From positions 1-33,118 of the forward strand of contig JARLIH010000397.1 in assembly GCA_031291845.1 (NCBI GenBank): a stretch of 33,118 bases of DNA, written 5' to 3'. The notes beneath the pieces were generated by a model that was given only the letters and a program-made list of their open reading frames with translations, was not told the DNA's origin and searched no databases. Origin of the DNA: Isosphaeraceae bacterium (GTDB taxonomy: Bacteria > Planctomycetota > Planctomycetia > Isosphaerales > Isosphaeraceae). Positions within the stretch are counted from its first letter, which is position 1; each line of letters opens with the position of its first letter. Shown here in pieces: positions 15,552-23,537 of the stretch. The translations under genes and the position numbers were made by a program.

Positions 15552-16177
15552 ATGATGATTGTCTGATGCGACCGGAATTCGTAATGCAAGATCGCCGAGG
15601 CGATGGCTTGGGCGATCTTGGCTCCTCCGCTGACGGACGGCTCGATCGGGGTGGCGTAGTCCTCGCCGGCCGTGCAGACCGCGCGGAGCTCAATGACCGG
15701 CAGCCCGAACTGCTGCGCCCGGCGGATGATGACATCGTTGAACAGGCAAAGAGCGGCCTCGGCCTCCCGCTGCAGGATCGGGTCCGGAAAACGTGGGTGG
15801 TAGATGGTGCAAACTACGGTCGACAGCGAGAGACGCTCGATCGTCTGAAGCATTCGCTCGTAATCGCGATCAAACCGCACCTGGACCTCCACCAGGAGCC
15901 GAAGCCCTTCGCCGACAGTGCGGACTGGTTTCCCCAGAACGCCGACCTCGCTGAGCAGGTCGTTGCCCCCAGCGCTGATCACCAGGTGGGTTGCACCTTC
16001 GGGAAGCCGGTCGAGCTGCGCGTGAACGTCGTTAATCACGCTTCCATCCCTGGCACACAACGTCGCCTGCCAGTGCGCAGGGAGGTACTCCCGGAGTTGT
16101 TGGATGAGGGCCGACCCCGCGGGCACGTAGGCCGCGTTGTCGAAGATTGAGTCTCCCAGTAAAACGAGGTGCTGCAC
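15548..16177 (-). CDS. SGNH/GDSL-family hydrolase
   Basis: About 209 residues, cytoplasmic by appearance (no signal). Block I is LVLLGDSIFDN with nucleophile Ser 10. ARDGS carries the block II Gly, and VISAGGNDLL the block III Gly-x-Asn-Asp. The C-terminal block V reads EDYATPIEPSVSGGAKIAQAI, where the usual Asp-x-x-His is replaced by a segment with Glu in the His position (IEPS). This looks like a subfamily trait, though it leaves the catalytic base unclear. GTG 16177 is chosen because GGGAGAA stands six bases before it; an upstream GTG at 16198 would add seven residues. Likely a small esterase, lipase or acyl hydrolase; substrate unknown. The stop codon lies inside the palindromic element. 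Confidence 0.8.
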   Translation of the reverse strand: MQHLVLLGDSIFDNAAYVPAGSALIQQLREYLPAHWQATLCARDGSVINDVHAQLDRLPEGATHLVISAGGNDLLSEVGVLGKPVRTVGEGLRLLVEVQVRFDRDYERMLQTIERLSLSTVVCTIYHPRFPDPILQREAEAALCLFNDVIIRRAQQFGLPVIELRAVCTAGEDYATPIEPSVSGGAKIAQAIASAILHYEFRSHQTIIM

Positions 16178-16365
16178 GTCGGTTCTCCCATGATTCACGT
16201 CTCATCGTTCCGCCGACCGCAAACCGGGGAGCTGTTCGGGAGCCCGGCGACGAGCTTCAACTTAAAGCGGATTTGCCCGCGCCAGGGCGGTTCCGCGGTC
16301 GTCCCCACCTTCTCGCGATTCGCCGGGTCTTTGTTTCGCTTGCGACCTGGAGTGAGGCTCTCCAG

Positions 16366-17274
16366 TCAGCCGACGCCACGATAGTTCCGCAGCTCACTTG
16401 GCAGGGGAGGCGAAACACCCGGCGGCGGTCCGTGACGGAACGTGGGATCGGGCGCGCCGCGAAAGGAGCGCGGAACATAAGGGAAATCGTCTGTGAGAAC
16501 ATAATAGTACGTTCCGTCGGGATACTCGGGTGTCGGTCCCCGGCGACCGTTGCACTCGTCGAGATCGCCAAGGCCCGGCACGTACTCGTGGTCCTCGACG
16601 AACGTACCGTCGTGACGGCCGCCGGGGCCTCCGGGCCTCCGGCCGGAACGGACACGGAAGCTGGAGCGGAGGCGTGTGAGCGGGCTGTTGGGATCGTCGG
16701 CACGCGACGGTGCCTCCGGGCCGTAGATCGGATGGCCGTCGGCAGCGTGACCCAACAGGGCCATCGTGCGGGCCGGATCGCGGCGCTTGACGTCCCAGAG
16801 GAGGCCCGTCGGCAGGCCGTGGTAGTGATAACGGCCCCGTCCCTGAACGTGTGCCCGATTCACGTCGATACCCAGCGCCACCGCGTTTGTGGGACACAGG
16901 ACTTCGAACTGCCAACCGCTCCGCGCGTCGCGATTCCAGAACGGGCCGGACGGATCGAAAGGCACTCCGTTGATCGCGACGCCAAACAGCCAGAAGCCGA
17001 GCGGTACGGGGTTCTTTGCCGGCGATGGGCGCCGCGGCATCTCGAAATGGTAGTGTTGAGACCGGATGCCGACCGGGTCGTGCGCGTTCGGAAAGTCTCC
17101 CGTGGCGTGTCCGGGAAGCCCGTTCGACTCCACCACACGTGAGTGATCGATCAAGTACTCGTGGATGACCGTCGGGCCGCGCTGAGCCCGTTTACGTAGG
17201 GCGAGCGTCGCAGCCGCGCCGGCCGCGGGGAGTCCGATCGCGGCAACCAGGCAAGTTCGCCGAGAAATCCTCAT
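16366..17274 (-). CDS. YHYH-domain protein, Tat-exported
   Basis: 302 residues. The N-terminus MRISRRTCLVAAIGLPAAG is a twin-arginine signal (SRRTCL), so the folded protein is exported. The domain holds the name-giving YHYHGLP (149-155), HYHFEMP near 74-80, and LLGHAADGHPIYGP (about 173-186). The aromatic/His-rich pattern is of the YHYH family, whose function is unknown; the histidine clusters suggest metal binding, which would fit Tat export. CNGRRGPTPEYPDGTYYYVLTDDFPY is the usual C-terminal segment of the family. The ribosome site AGAGG stands about seven bases before ATG 17274. The gene is alone between an SGNH hydrolase and a beta-lactamase-fold hydrolase, all on the minus strand. Confidence 0.85.
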   Translation of the reverse strand: MRISRRTCLVAAIGLPAAGAAATLALRKRAQRGPTVIHEYLIDHSRVVESNGLPGHATGDFPNAHDPVGIRSQHYHFEMPRRPSPAKNPVPLGFWLFGVAINGVPFDPSGPFWNRDARSGWQFEVLCPTNAVALGIDVNRAHVQGRGRYHYHGLPTGLLWDVKRRDPARTMALLGHAADGHPIYGPEAPSRADDPNSPLTRLRSSFRVRSGRRPGGPGGRHDGTFVEDHEYVPGLGDLDECNGRRGPTPEYPDGTYYYVLTDDFPYVPRSFRGAPDPTFRHGPPPGVSPPLPSELRNYRGVG

Positions 17275-17445
17275 TGACAGCCTCTTGGTTCACACCGAGT
17301 TCGGGCACGAGCTCGGTCCAACGGGTGCCGACCGGCCCGCTGCCCTTTGCTCGATGGTAGCACCTTCGGCCGAAAACTTGCGCGGATTCTTCCATCGGCC
17401 GAGCCGTCGCGGGGCAGATTCACGGGAGGCCGGGCTCCGATGCAT

Positions 17446-18693
17446 TCAATTCTCGATCGCCGTATCAACCACGCGGCGAAACTCTCGCTCCGCACCGCTG
17501 GAATTGGTCGGTATCACCTGGGTCATGAGTATGCCAACGAGCTCCTGCCGCGGATCGATGAAGAAGTACGTCGAAAAGACGCCGCCCCAGAAGTACCGGT
17601 TCAGGCGAGGGGTGCGGTCCCCCGGCGTGCGCGTCATTTCGAGCCCGAACCCGAGTCCGTACTTGAACAGAAACAAGGCATTGTGCTTCCCGATCTGGTT
17701 CGTCGTCATCGTCGTGATCGTCTCGGGCTTGAGCAGTCGCACGCCGTCCAGCTCACCGCCGTTCAGCAGCATCTGGGCGAACCGGCTGTAATCGCGGGCG
17801 GTCGAGAAGAGTCCGCCACCGCCAGAGAAGAACGTTTCCGTGCCGTAGTTCTTCGGCAACGGTGTGAGTCCTCCGGCGAGCTCAGCCCGGTAAAGGGTTG
17901 CTACACGTTCCCGTTTGTCCTCGGGAACGCGAAAGCCGGTGTCCCGCATGTCGAGCGGCGCGAAGAGATGCGTTTGCAAGTACTGGTCGAAGCGCTCGCC
18001 GGAAACGACCTCGGCGACGCGGCCGAGGACGTCATGGCTGAGGCCGTACGTCCAGCCCTCGCCCGGCTGGTGCGCCAGGGGGACCGTTGCAAGCCGGGCC
18101 ACCTGCTCAGCAATCGTCTTGAGGCGTCGGTCCTGTACCCCCGCGCCTTCGTAGACCGTTCGTAGGCGCGCGTTGGTTGATAAGATCCCGCCGTACGCGA
18201 TCCCCGATGCGTGGGCCAGCAGGTGCCGGATCGAGACTGGCCGCCGCGCGGGGACGGTGGCGACTTTGTCTCCAAGATCGTCCTTCCGATCACCGAGCAC
18301 CCGTAGCTCGCTCAACTCGGGAAGGTATTTTCCCACCGGGTCGTCGAGGGAGAGCTTCCCCTCCTCGACGAGCATCATGGCCGCGACGCACGTGACCGGT
18401 TTGGTCATCGATGCGATCGCGAAGATCGTGTCCGCCGTCATGGGCGCCTTCGTTGCCAGGTCCCGGTAGCCGAACGGTTCGAGGTACGCCACCTTGCCGT
18501 GGCGCGCGACGAGCGCGACGCCTCCTGCGAGTTTTTCCTGGTCGACCAGCTTTTGAAGTGTGGGCTTGATCGCGCTCAGTTTCTCGGCGGAGAGTCCTAC
18601 CGCTGCCGGAGGTGCCTTGGGAAGCTCCTTCGCGTGCGCCCAAGGCGACAGAACCAGGAGGCCCAGGGGCGCGAAAACGGTGGGGCGAATCAC
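17446..18693 (-). CDS. Beta-lactamase-fold serine hydrolase (class C / EstB-like), secreted
   Basis: 415 residues. The signal peptide ends SPWAHA (about residue 21). The active-site SxxK motif is SMTK (95-98) in FAIASMTKPVTCVAAMMLVEEGKLSLDDPV, the standard surroundings of this family. The second motif is YGLS (Tyr-x-Ser/Asn position) in GWTYGLSHDVLGRVAEVVSG. The third motif region is FWGGVFSTYFFIDP in place of KTG, as in esterase-type members. GGGGLFSTARDYSRFAQMLLNGG is also typical. Probably a periplasmic esterase or D-amino-acid/peptidase-type enzyme; a role in antibiotic resistance cannot be claimed. GTG 18693 has AAGGAAG four to five bases upstream, and a probable promoter lies at 18770-18797, so it appears to be transcribed apart from the cluster above it. 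Confidence 0.85.
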   Translation of the reverse strand: MIRPTVFAPLGLLVLSPWAHAKELPKAPPAAVGLSAEKLSAIKPTLQKLVDQEKLAGGVALVARHGKVAYLEPFGYRDLATKAPMTADTIFAIASMTKPVTCVAAMMLVEEGKLSLDDPVGKYLPELSELRVLGDRKDDLGDKVATVPARRPVSIRHLLAHASGIAYGGILSTNARLRTVYEGAGVQDRRLKTIAEQVARLATVPLAHQPGEGWTYGLSHDVLGRVAEVVSGERFDQYLQTHLFAPLDMRDTGFRVPEDKRERVATLYRAELAGGLTPLPKNYGTETFFSGGGGLFSTARDYSRFAQMLLNGGELDGVRLLKPETITTMTTNQIGKHNALFLFKYGLGFGLEMTRTPGDRTPRLNRYFWGGVFSTYFFIDPRQELVGILMTQVIPTNSSGAEREFRRVVDTAIEN

Positions 18694-18769
18694 AGGACTT
18701 CCTTCGCGTCAAATGCTCTCGGCCTGAACGCTCCGAACGGGCCGCTTCGGGTCGAGAACCGAGCATCTC

Positions 18770-18797
18770 ATTCTGGTTGAGACGAAGTCCAGGTCAA
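18770..18797 (-). promoter_or_regulatory. Probable promoter of the beta-lactamase-fold gene
   Basis: On the minus strand TTGACC (18797-18792), 16 bp, then CAGAAT (18775-18770): five of six and four of six consensus matches. It lies about 75 bases before the GTG start, in the 142-bp gap after the VWA gene. Confidence 0.4.
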
Positions 18798-18835
18798 CCT
18801 ATTGGCGCCTGCTTTTTGCGCTCGGAGTCCGTCCC

Positions 18836-20011
18836 TCACGCCGGGTCACCGGCGCGGGCCACAACGATGTCCCGGGCGGCGGCCCACTGCGAAAGATCCT
18901 GGCGGCCGATGGCGGCGGCCATCAGGTCGGGGAAGAGGTCGGGCGTGCACGCGAAGACCGGGACGCCGAGCGCGGCCATCGCCCCCGCGTTGCGATGGTC
19001 AAAGCCCGGAGCGCCGTCGTCACTGAGCGCAAGCAAGCCGATCATCTGCACGCCCGAGGCGACGAAGTCCGCCGTCAACCGCAGCATCGCCGCGCGGTCG
19101 CCTCCCTCGAAGAGGTCGGAGATCAAGACGAGTATGGTTTCCTGTGGCCGGCGCACGAGTCCCTGGCAATAGGTCAAGGCGCGGCGAATGTCGGTTCCGC
19201 CGCCGAGCTGCGTGCCGAACAACAACTCCACCGGGTCGTGCAGCTCATCGGTCAAGTCCACGACCGCGGTGTCAAACACGACGACCCGCGTGGCGACCGC
19301 CGGCAGGCTTGCCAGCACCGCACCGAAGATGCCCGCATAGACGACGGACGTGGCCATCGAGCCGCTCTGGTCGATGCACAGAATGACCTCGCGGAGCGCC
19401 TGGCGTTTGCGTCCGTAGCCGATGCGCGTCTCGGGGATGATCGTCCGGTACTCCGGTTGGTAATGCCGCAGATTTGCCCGGATCGTGCGGTGCCAGTCGA
19501 TCTCGTTATGCCGGGGCCTGCGGTTCCGCACGGCGCGGTTCAGGCTGCCGAGTACGGCCTGGCGCGTCGGGTTCGCCAGCTTCTGTTCCAGCTCGTCGAC
19601 AACCCGCTTCACCACGAGCCGCGCTGTCTCACGGGTCTTCGCCGGCAGGACCGAGTTCAGCGCAAGGATGTTCGCGACGAGGTGGACGTCGGGCTCGACC
19701 GCCTGGAGGAGCTCGGGCTGAAGCAGCATCTGCCGCAGGTCGAGTCGTTCCATGGCGTCTTTTTGGAGCATCTGGACGATCGGCTTCGGGAAGAATTTCC
19801 GGATGTCTCCGAGCCAACGGGCCACGCGAGGCGCGGAGCTCCCCATGCCACCTCGCCCTTTCTTTTCCTGCGCATCGTAGAGCTGGCCGAGCGCGCCGTC
19901 CATCAGCGCGTCGTTCCCTTGGAGCGAGCAGCCCGTGCCGTCTTCCGCCCCTCCGAGGACCAGCCGCCAACGCCTGAGGCGCTCGTCGTTGCCCGCTGCG
20001 CCATTCATCAT
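18836..20011 (-). CDS. VWA-domain protein, CoxE/YehP type
   Basis: 391 residues, cytoplasmic. The N-terminal half (about 1-200) is helical and charged, with RKFFPKPIVQMLQKDAMERL and the conserved IDWHRTIRANLRHYQPEYRTIIPE ahead of the VWA domain. The VWA domain (about 205-380) has a complete MIDAS: DQSGS (Asp 214, Ser 216, Ser 218), the Thr of LGGGTDIRRAL, and the Asp of LVLISDLFEGGD. A metal ion should therefore bind and mediate partner contact. Such proteins pair with MoxR AAA+ ATPases (CoxE/CoxD, ViaA/RavA) and deliver or remodel a client complex. This is the last gene of the four-gene block. Its ATG (20011) overlaps the DUF5682 stop as ATGA, indicating translational coupling. The closest named relative I can suggest is E. 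coli YehP. Confidence 0.85.
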   Translation of the reverse strand: MMNGAAGNDERLRRWRLVLGGAEDGTGCSLQGNDALMDGALGQLYDAQEKKGRGGMGSSAPRVARWLGDIRKFFPKPIVQMLQKDAMERLDLRQMLLQPELLQAVEPDVHLVANILALNSVLPAKTRETARLVVKRVVDELEQKLANPTRQAVLGSLNRAVRNRRPRHNEIDWHRTIRANLRHYQPEYRTIIPETRIGYGRKRQALREVILCIDQSGSMATSVVYAGIFGAVLASLPAVATRVVVFDTAVVDLTDELHDPVELLFGTQLGGGTDIRRALTYCQGLVRRPQETILVLISDLFEGGDRAAMLRLTADFVASGVQMIGLLALSDDGAPGFDHRNAGAMAALGVPVFACTPDLFPDLMAAAIGRQDLSQWAAARDIVVARAGDPA

Positions 20012-22290
20012 CGCCCCTCGCTTTCAGAGACCGGTGCGAGGCCCAACAGTTGGGCGAGCACCGGCAGGGCCGTTGCCGCGCGTTCCGCGCTGAAGTCGGC
20101 CGCGGTGGGCAGGGCGGCCCGATCCGCATTCCCCTTTGCCCCGTCGCGTGCCTTTTCCCCCAAGTTGCGGCGCAGCGGGGCTTCGAACGTTGCGAAGGTC
20201 CGGCGCAACAGCGGCAAGAGTTCGGGGAAGGTTTCCGCGTGCAGTGACGAGAGCCAGGCGTCGAAGACACCGAAAAGCGCGTCATCATAATAAAGCATTT
20301 CGCCGCTTCCCTTCAGAAAGCCCTCGACCCAGGCGGCCGCACGGGCGGGCTCGGAGGCGGTCGAGACCGCCAGGTTCATGCGCCTCGCGGCCTCGGACGC
20401 GTCGATGAGGTGTGCATCGAGCAGAATGCGGCAGCAACGGCCCGCGACGAGTTGGTGCAGCCTGTCGGATTCCGCCAGTTTTGCAAGCGTCGATCGCCAG
20501 GCCAAGAGATGCTCGGCATCCAGCATGAGCTGAATTGCCGCGTCGGCTTGGCGGATCGACTCGAACATCGCCTCAGAGGCTGCGTCGTCCAGCGAGCTAC
20601 AGGCCGGCGGCAGGCCGATGCAGACGCGAGCGATCATTCCGACCACAACGTGCCCGACGAGCGTCGCGTCGGTCTTGCGGACGTTGCCGTAGCGCATGAG
20701 GTTGGCCAGGGGCGGAAGGGCGTCCATCAACTGGAGCACGTCGCCGGCCAGGGCTGCCTGCGACTCAAGCCGCTCCATGATGTGCGCGACGGCTTCGTGA
20801 AGGTCGGCCAGCAGGGCCTGATCGAGCAAGCGGGTGAGCGCCGGCAGGTCGTCGGCCTTCGTCGAGAGGTCGCGGGCTTTTCCGGTGGCCGCGTCGAGCA
20901 CCGTGAGGCCCCAGAGGCTCGCCTCGATCAGCCCGACCGCGAAGTCGGGGAGCCACTGGAGCTGCCAGGCTTCCTTGAACGTGCCCTTGCCTCCGGCGTG
21001 CGTGATGTGTCCCCAAGGGATGCCAAGCAGGTTGAGCCGGTGGAGCAAGCGGCTTCGCTCGAGGTCGTTTGCTTCGCGCAGGTCGAGCACCTTGGTCGTC
21101 TGAGACGGGTCAGGGGGAAGCTTGAGCTGCTTCTGCAGACGCGTGACGTCTTGTTGAAGCGGGACCGTGGGTGTCTCGGCCGGAACCCGGCCGAGCACCT
21201 CTCCCACGATCAGCCGGCGCGCGATCAAGCGCATCGGCGTTTCATCGCCGAAGCAGAAAACGGTCCGCGCGGCCTCGTTCAGTTCGGAGAGGCCCGGCAG
21301 GGGCCGCTCGCGCAGAGACGCCAGCGCCTCGGCCAGGCGAACCGCTTCGATGATCGAGGCGGAGGAGGCGTCGAGCCCTTCGTCACGCAGCAGGCGGGCC
21401 ACGCGCGTCATCCAGCGGTTGGCGACCTGGTCGGGAGCCGTCCACAGATGGTGATACCAGCCTGGTGAAGCGACTCCGGCACCGTAACCGCTCTCGTAGG
21501 CGAGCCGTCCGTGCGTCCACGGGACCCACGCGGCGGTGACTTTGGTGCGGGGCAGGCCCTTGAGGAGCGCGGCATCGTCGCGGGCGGCGGGCCAGCGATC
21601 GGGGGACAAGGCTGGGGCGTGCCAGGCGCCGCAGATCACGGCGATCTTTTGGTGCCCTTGGCTCTGTGCGGCCCGGATCGTCTGGCGCATGTGCGCCTCG
21701 CGCCGGCGCTCCCGTAGGTCTTCGGGCGGGTTCAGCTCTTCGCGGACGGCCGCCATCGCCTCGAGAATCGCGGCGAAGAGGTCCGCGCCGTCGCGCCGGT
21801 GCTCGACGACGTGTTCCCACCACGTCTCGCCATCGTCGAACCCCGCCGCCTGCGCGAGCTCCTGGAGCGGGTCGATGCGCAGCCGGACGGCGGGGCTGAC
21901 GGGTTCATCAACGGACGGGGTGACTTCGGGCTCGGGACCGGCTGGGTCTCTCGCGAGCTGGTGCGTGATCGGCAGGTCCATGAAGCGGACCGGCACACCG
22001 CGCTCGAGCGCGTACCGGATCGCCTCCCACTCGGGCGAGAACGCCGCAAACGGATAAAACACCGCCTCCTTCGGGCTCTCGGGACGATAGAGCAAGAGCG
22101 CGACGGGAGGTTCCATTTCGGCGTGGCTCAGCCAGGCGATCAGGTCGTTGGCATCGGGCGGTCCCTCGACCAAGACGATATCCGGTTCCAGCGTCTCGAG
22201 CGCCCGACGAACGCTGCGCGCAGAGCCGGGGCCATGGTGGCGGACGCCGAGGATGTGGACGGTCGCGGTTTTTGTCGCCGGCGCGGCCAT
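20008..22290 (-). CDS. DUF5682 family protein (YehM-like)
   Basis: 760 residues, close to the length I recall for E. coli YehM. The N-terminal 230 residues carry the strongest motifs: HILGVRHHGPGSARSV (His 18-19), PDIVLVEGPPDA (Glu 42), RGVPVRFMDLP and KIAVICGAWHAPAL (His 224). The order of His, Glu-Gly and a late Gly-x-x-His resembles the TraB/TIKI/ChaN/EreA superfamily, suggesting a hydrolase or metal-binding fold there. This is my inference. The remaining 500 residues are mainly helical, with no motif I can name. No signal or membrane segment is seen, so it should be cytoplasmic. ATG 22290 has GAGGG about ten bases upstream; a 95-bp gap separates it from the MoxR gene. Encoded with MoxR, VWA and SWIM proteins, it is a core part of that system. 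Confidence 0.8.
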   Translation of the reverse strand: MAAPATKTATVHILGVRHHGPGSARSVRRALETLEPDIVLVEGPPDANDLIAWLSHAEMEPPVALLLYRPESPKEAVFYPFAAFSPEWEAIRYALERGVPVRFMDLPITHQLARDPAGPEPEVTPSVDEPVSPAVRLRIDPLQELAQAAGFDDGETWWEHVVEHRRDGADLFAAILEAMAAVREELNPPEDLRERRREAHMRQTIRAAQSQGHQKIAVICGAWHAPALSPDRWPAARDDAALLKGLPRTKVTAAWVPWTHGRLAYESGYGAGVASPGWYHHLWTAPDQVANRWMTRVARLLRDEGLDASSASIIEAVRLAEALASLRERPLPGLSELNEAARTVFCFGDETPMRLIARRLIVGEVLGRVPAETPTVPLQQDVTRLQKQLKLPPDPSQTTKVLDLREANDLERSRLLHRLNLLGIPWGHITHAGGKGTFKEAWQLQWLPDFAVGLIEASLWGLTVLDAATGKARDLSTKADDLPALTRLLDQALLADLHEAVAHIMERLESQAALAGDVLQLMDALPPLANLMRYGNVRKTDATLVGHVVVGMIARVCIGLPPACSSLDDAASEAMFESIRQADAAIQLMLDAEHLLAWRSTLAKLAESDRLHQLVAGRCCRILLDAHLIDASEAARRMNLAVSTASEPARAAAWVEGFLKGSGEMLYYDDALFGVFDAWLSSLHAETFPELLPLLRRTFATFEAPLRRNLGEKARDGAKGNADRAALPTAADFSAERAATALPVLAQLLGLAPVSESEGR

Positions 22291-22385
22291 GTGCGCAATC
22301 CCTCGTCATGATCCTCAGGCTGACGACTTCCCTAGATTCGCGCGCCCGGAAGTCTGGTCCGACTTCGGAACCAATGATGCGCTCC

Positions 22386-23537
22386 TCAAATCACATCCCG
22401 GCACGCACGATACAGATCTTTCCAACCTTCTCGTTCCTTGACGACAGTCTCCATGTACTCGAGCCAGACCACGCGATCCTGCACCGGGTCCTTGACGACG
22501 GCGCCAACCAAGCCGGCCGCCAAGTCACCGGCGCGCAACAGCCCGTCGCCGAAATGGCCGGCGAGGGCAAGCCCCTGGTTCAGGACCGAGATCGCTTCGG
22601 CCGTGCTCATCGTGCCGCTTGGTTGCTTGATCTTGGTCTTGCCGTCGGCGGTCACGCCGTCGCGCAGCTCACGGAAGACGGTCACGACGCGCCGAATCTC
22701 TTCGAGACCAGGGGGCTCGGCCGGCAGTTCCAGGGCGCGGCCGAGGCTTTCGACGCGGCGGCGGACGATCTCGACTTCCTCGTCGGCCGACTCGGGTGTG
22801 GGAAGGACGACCGTGTTGAAGCGGCGTTTGAGCGCGCTCGATAGCTCGTTGACAGCTTTGTCGCGATTGTTCGCGGTGGCGATGACGTTGAACCCCTGGG
22901 TCGCTTGCACCTCGGAATTCAGCTCGGGGATCGGCAGCGTCTTCTCGGAAAGGATCGTAATGAGCGTGTCCTGCACGTCCGCGGGCATTCGCGTCAGTTC
23001 CTCGACGCGGGCGATCTTGCCGTCCTTCATCGACCGCATGAGCGGGCTCGGGACGATCGCGTCCTCGGACGGTCCCTTGGCGAGGAGCAGGGCGTAATTC
23101 CAGCCGTAACGGATGGCCTCCTCGCTCGTGCCGGCGGTCCCTTGGACGAGCAAGGTCGAGTCGCCTGCGATCGCGGCCGCGAGGTGCTCGGAGACCCAGC
23201 TCTTCGCTGTTCCGGGCACGCCGAGCAGCAGTAAGGCTCGGTCGGTGGCAAGGGTCGAAACCGCCACTTCAATCAGCCGCCGGTTGCCGATGTACTTGGG
23301 GCTGATTTCGAAGCCGTTCTCAAGCGTGCCGGCGAGCAGATAGGTGGCCACCGCCCATGGCGAAAGCCGCCAGCGCGGGGGCAGCGCGCGGGCATCGGCC
23401 TTTTCGAGCTCGGCCAACTCCTCGGCGAACTGGTCCTCGGCATGGCGCCGGAGCACGCGTCCCACACCGTTGCCGTTCGTGCTGAAGGAACCGGGCGCGG
23501 CTCCTTCGACGGCTTTACTGCTTGCCTTGGCGCTCAT
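22386..23537 (-). CDS. MoxR-type AAA+ ATPase (YehL-like)
   Basis: About 383 residues. Walker A is GVPGTAKS (106-113). The Walker B region reads GKIARVEELTRMP (about 173-185), with VEE in place of the usual DE pair. Sensor 1 is VIATANNRD, and the Arg-finger segment is SSALKRRFNTVVLP. The helix insert and the loop LITILSEKTLPIPE mark the MoxR branch, which powers metal insertion or remodelling of protein complexes with VWA partners. An extra N-terminal 80 residues (LPPRWRLSPWAVATYLLAG) precede the ATPase core, as in YehL. ATG 23537 is chosen because it overlaps the SWIM gene stop as ATGA. The open frame continues upstream to 23990, but that stretch is antisense-like sequence inside the SWIM gene. 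Confidence 0.85.
   Translation of the reverse strand: MSAKASSKAVEGAAPGSFSTNGNGVGRVLRRHAEDQFAEELAELEKADARALPPRWRLSPWAVATYLLAGTLENGFEISPKYIGNRRLIEVAVSTLATDRALLLLGVPGTAKSWVSEHLAAAIAGDSTLLVQGTAGTSEEAIRYGWNYALLLAKGPSEDAIVPSPLMRSMKDGKIARVEELTRMPADVQDTLITILSEKTLPIPELNSEVQATQGFNVIATANNRDKAVNELSSALKRRFNTVVLPTPESADEEVEIVRRRVESLGRALELPAEPPGLEEIRRVVTVFRELRDGVTADGKTKIKQPSGTMSTAEAISVLNQGLALAGHFGDGLLRAGDLAAGLVGAVVKDPVQDRVVWLEYMETVVKEREGWKDLYRACRDVI

Noticed and set aside
17446..18693. Antibiotic-resistance beta-lactamase
   Set aside because: It has the fold motifs (SMTK, YGLS) but lacks KTG and resembles esterase-type members; resistance cannot be inferred.
18995..20290. Long plus-strand open frame opposite the VWA gene
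   Set aside because: The minus strand has an intact MIDAS and operon overlaps; the plus frame is Arg/Ala/Asp-rich without motifs.
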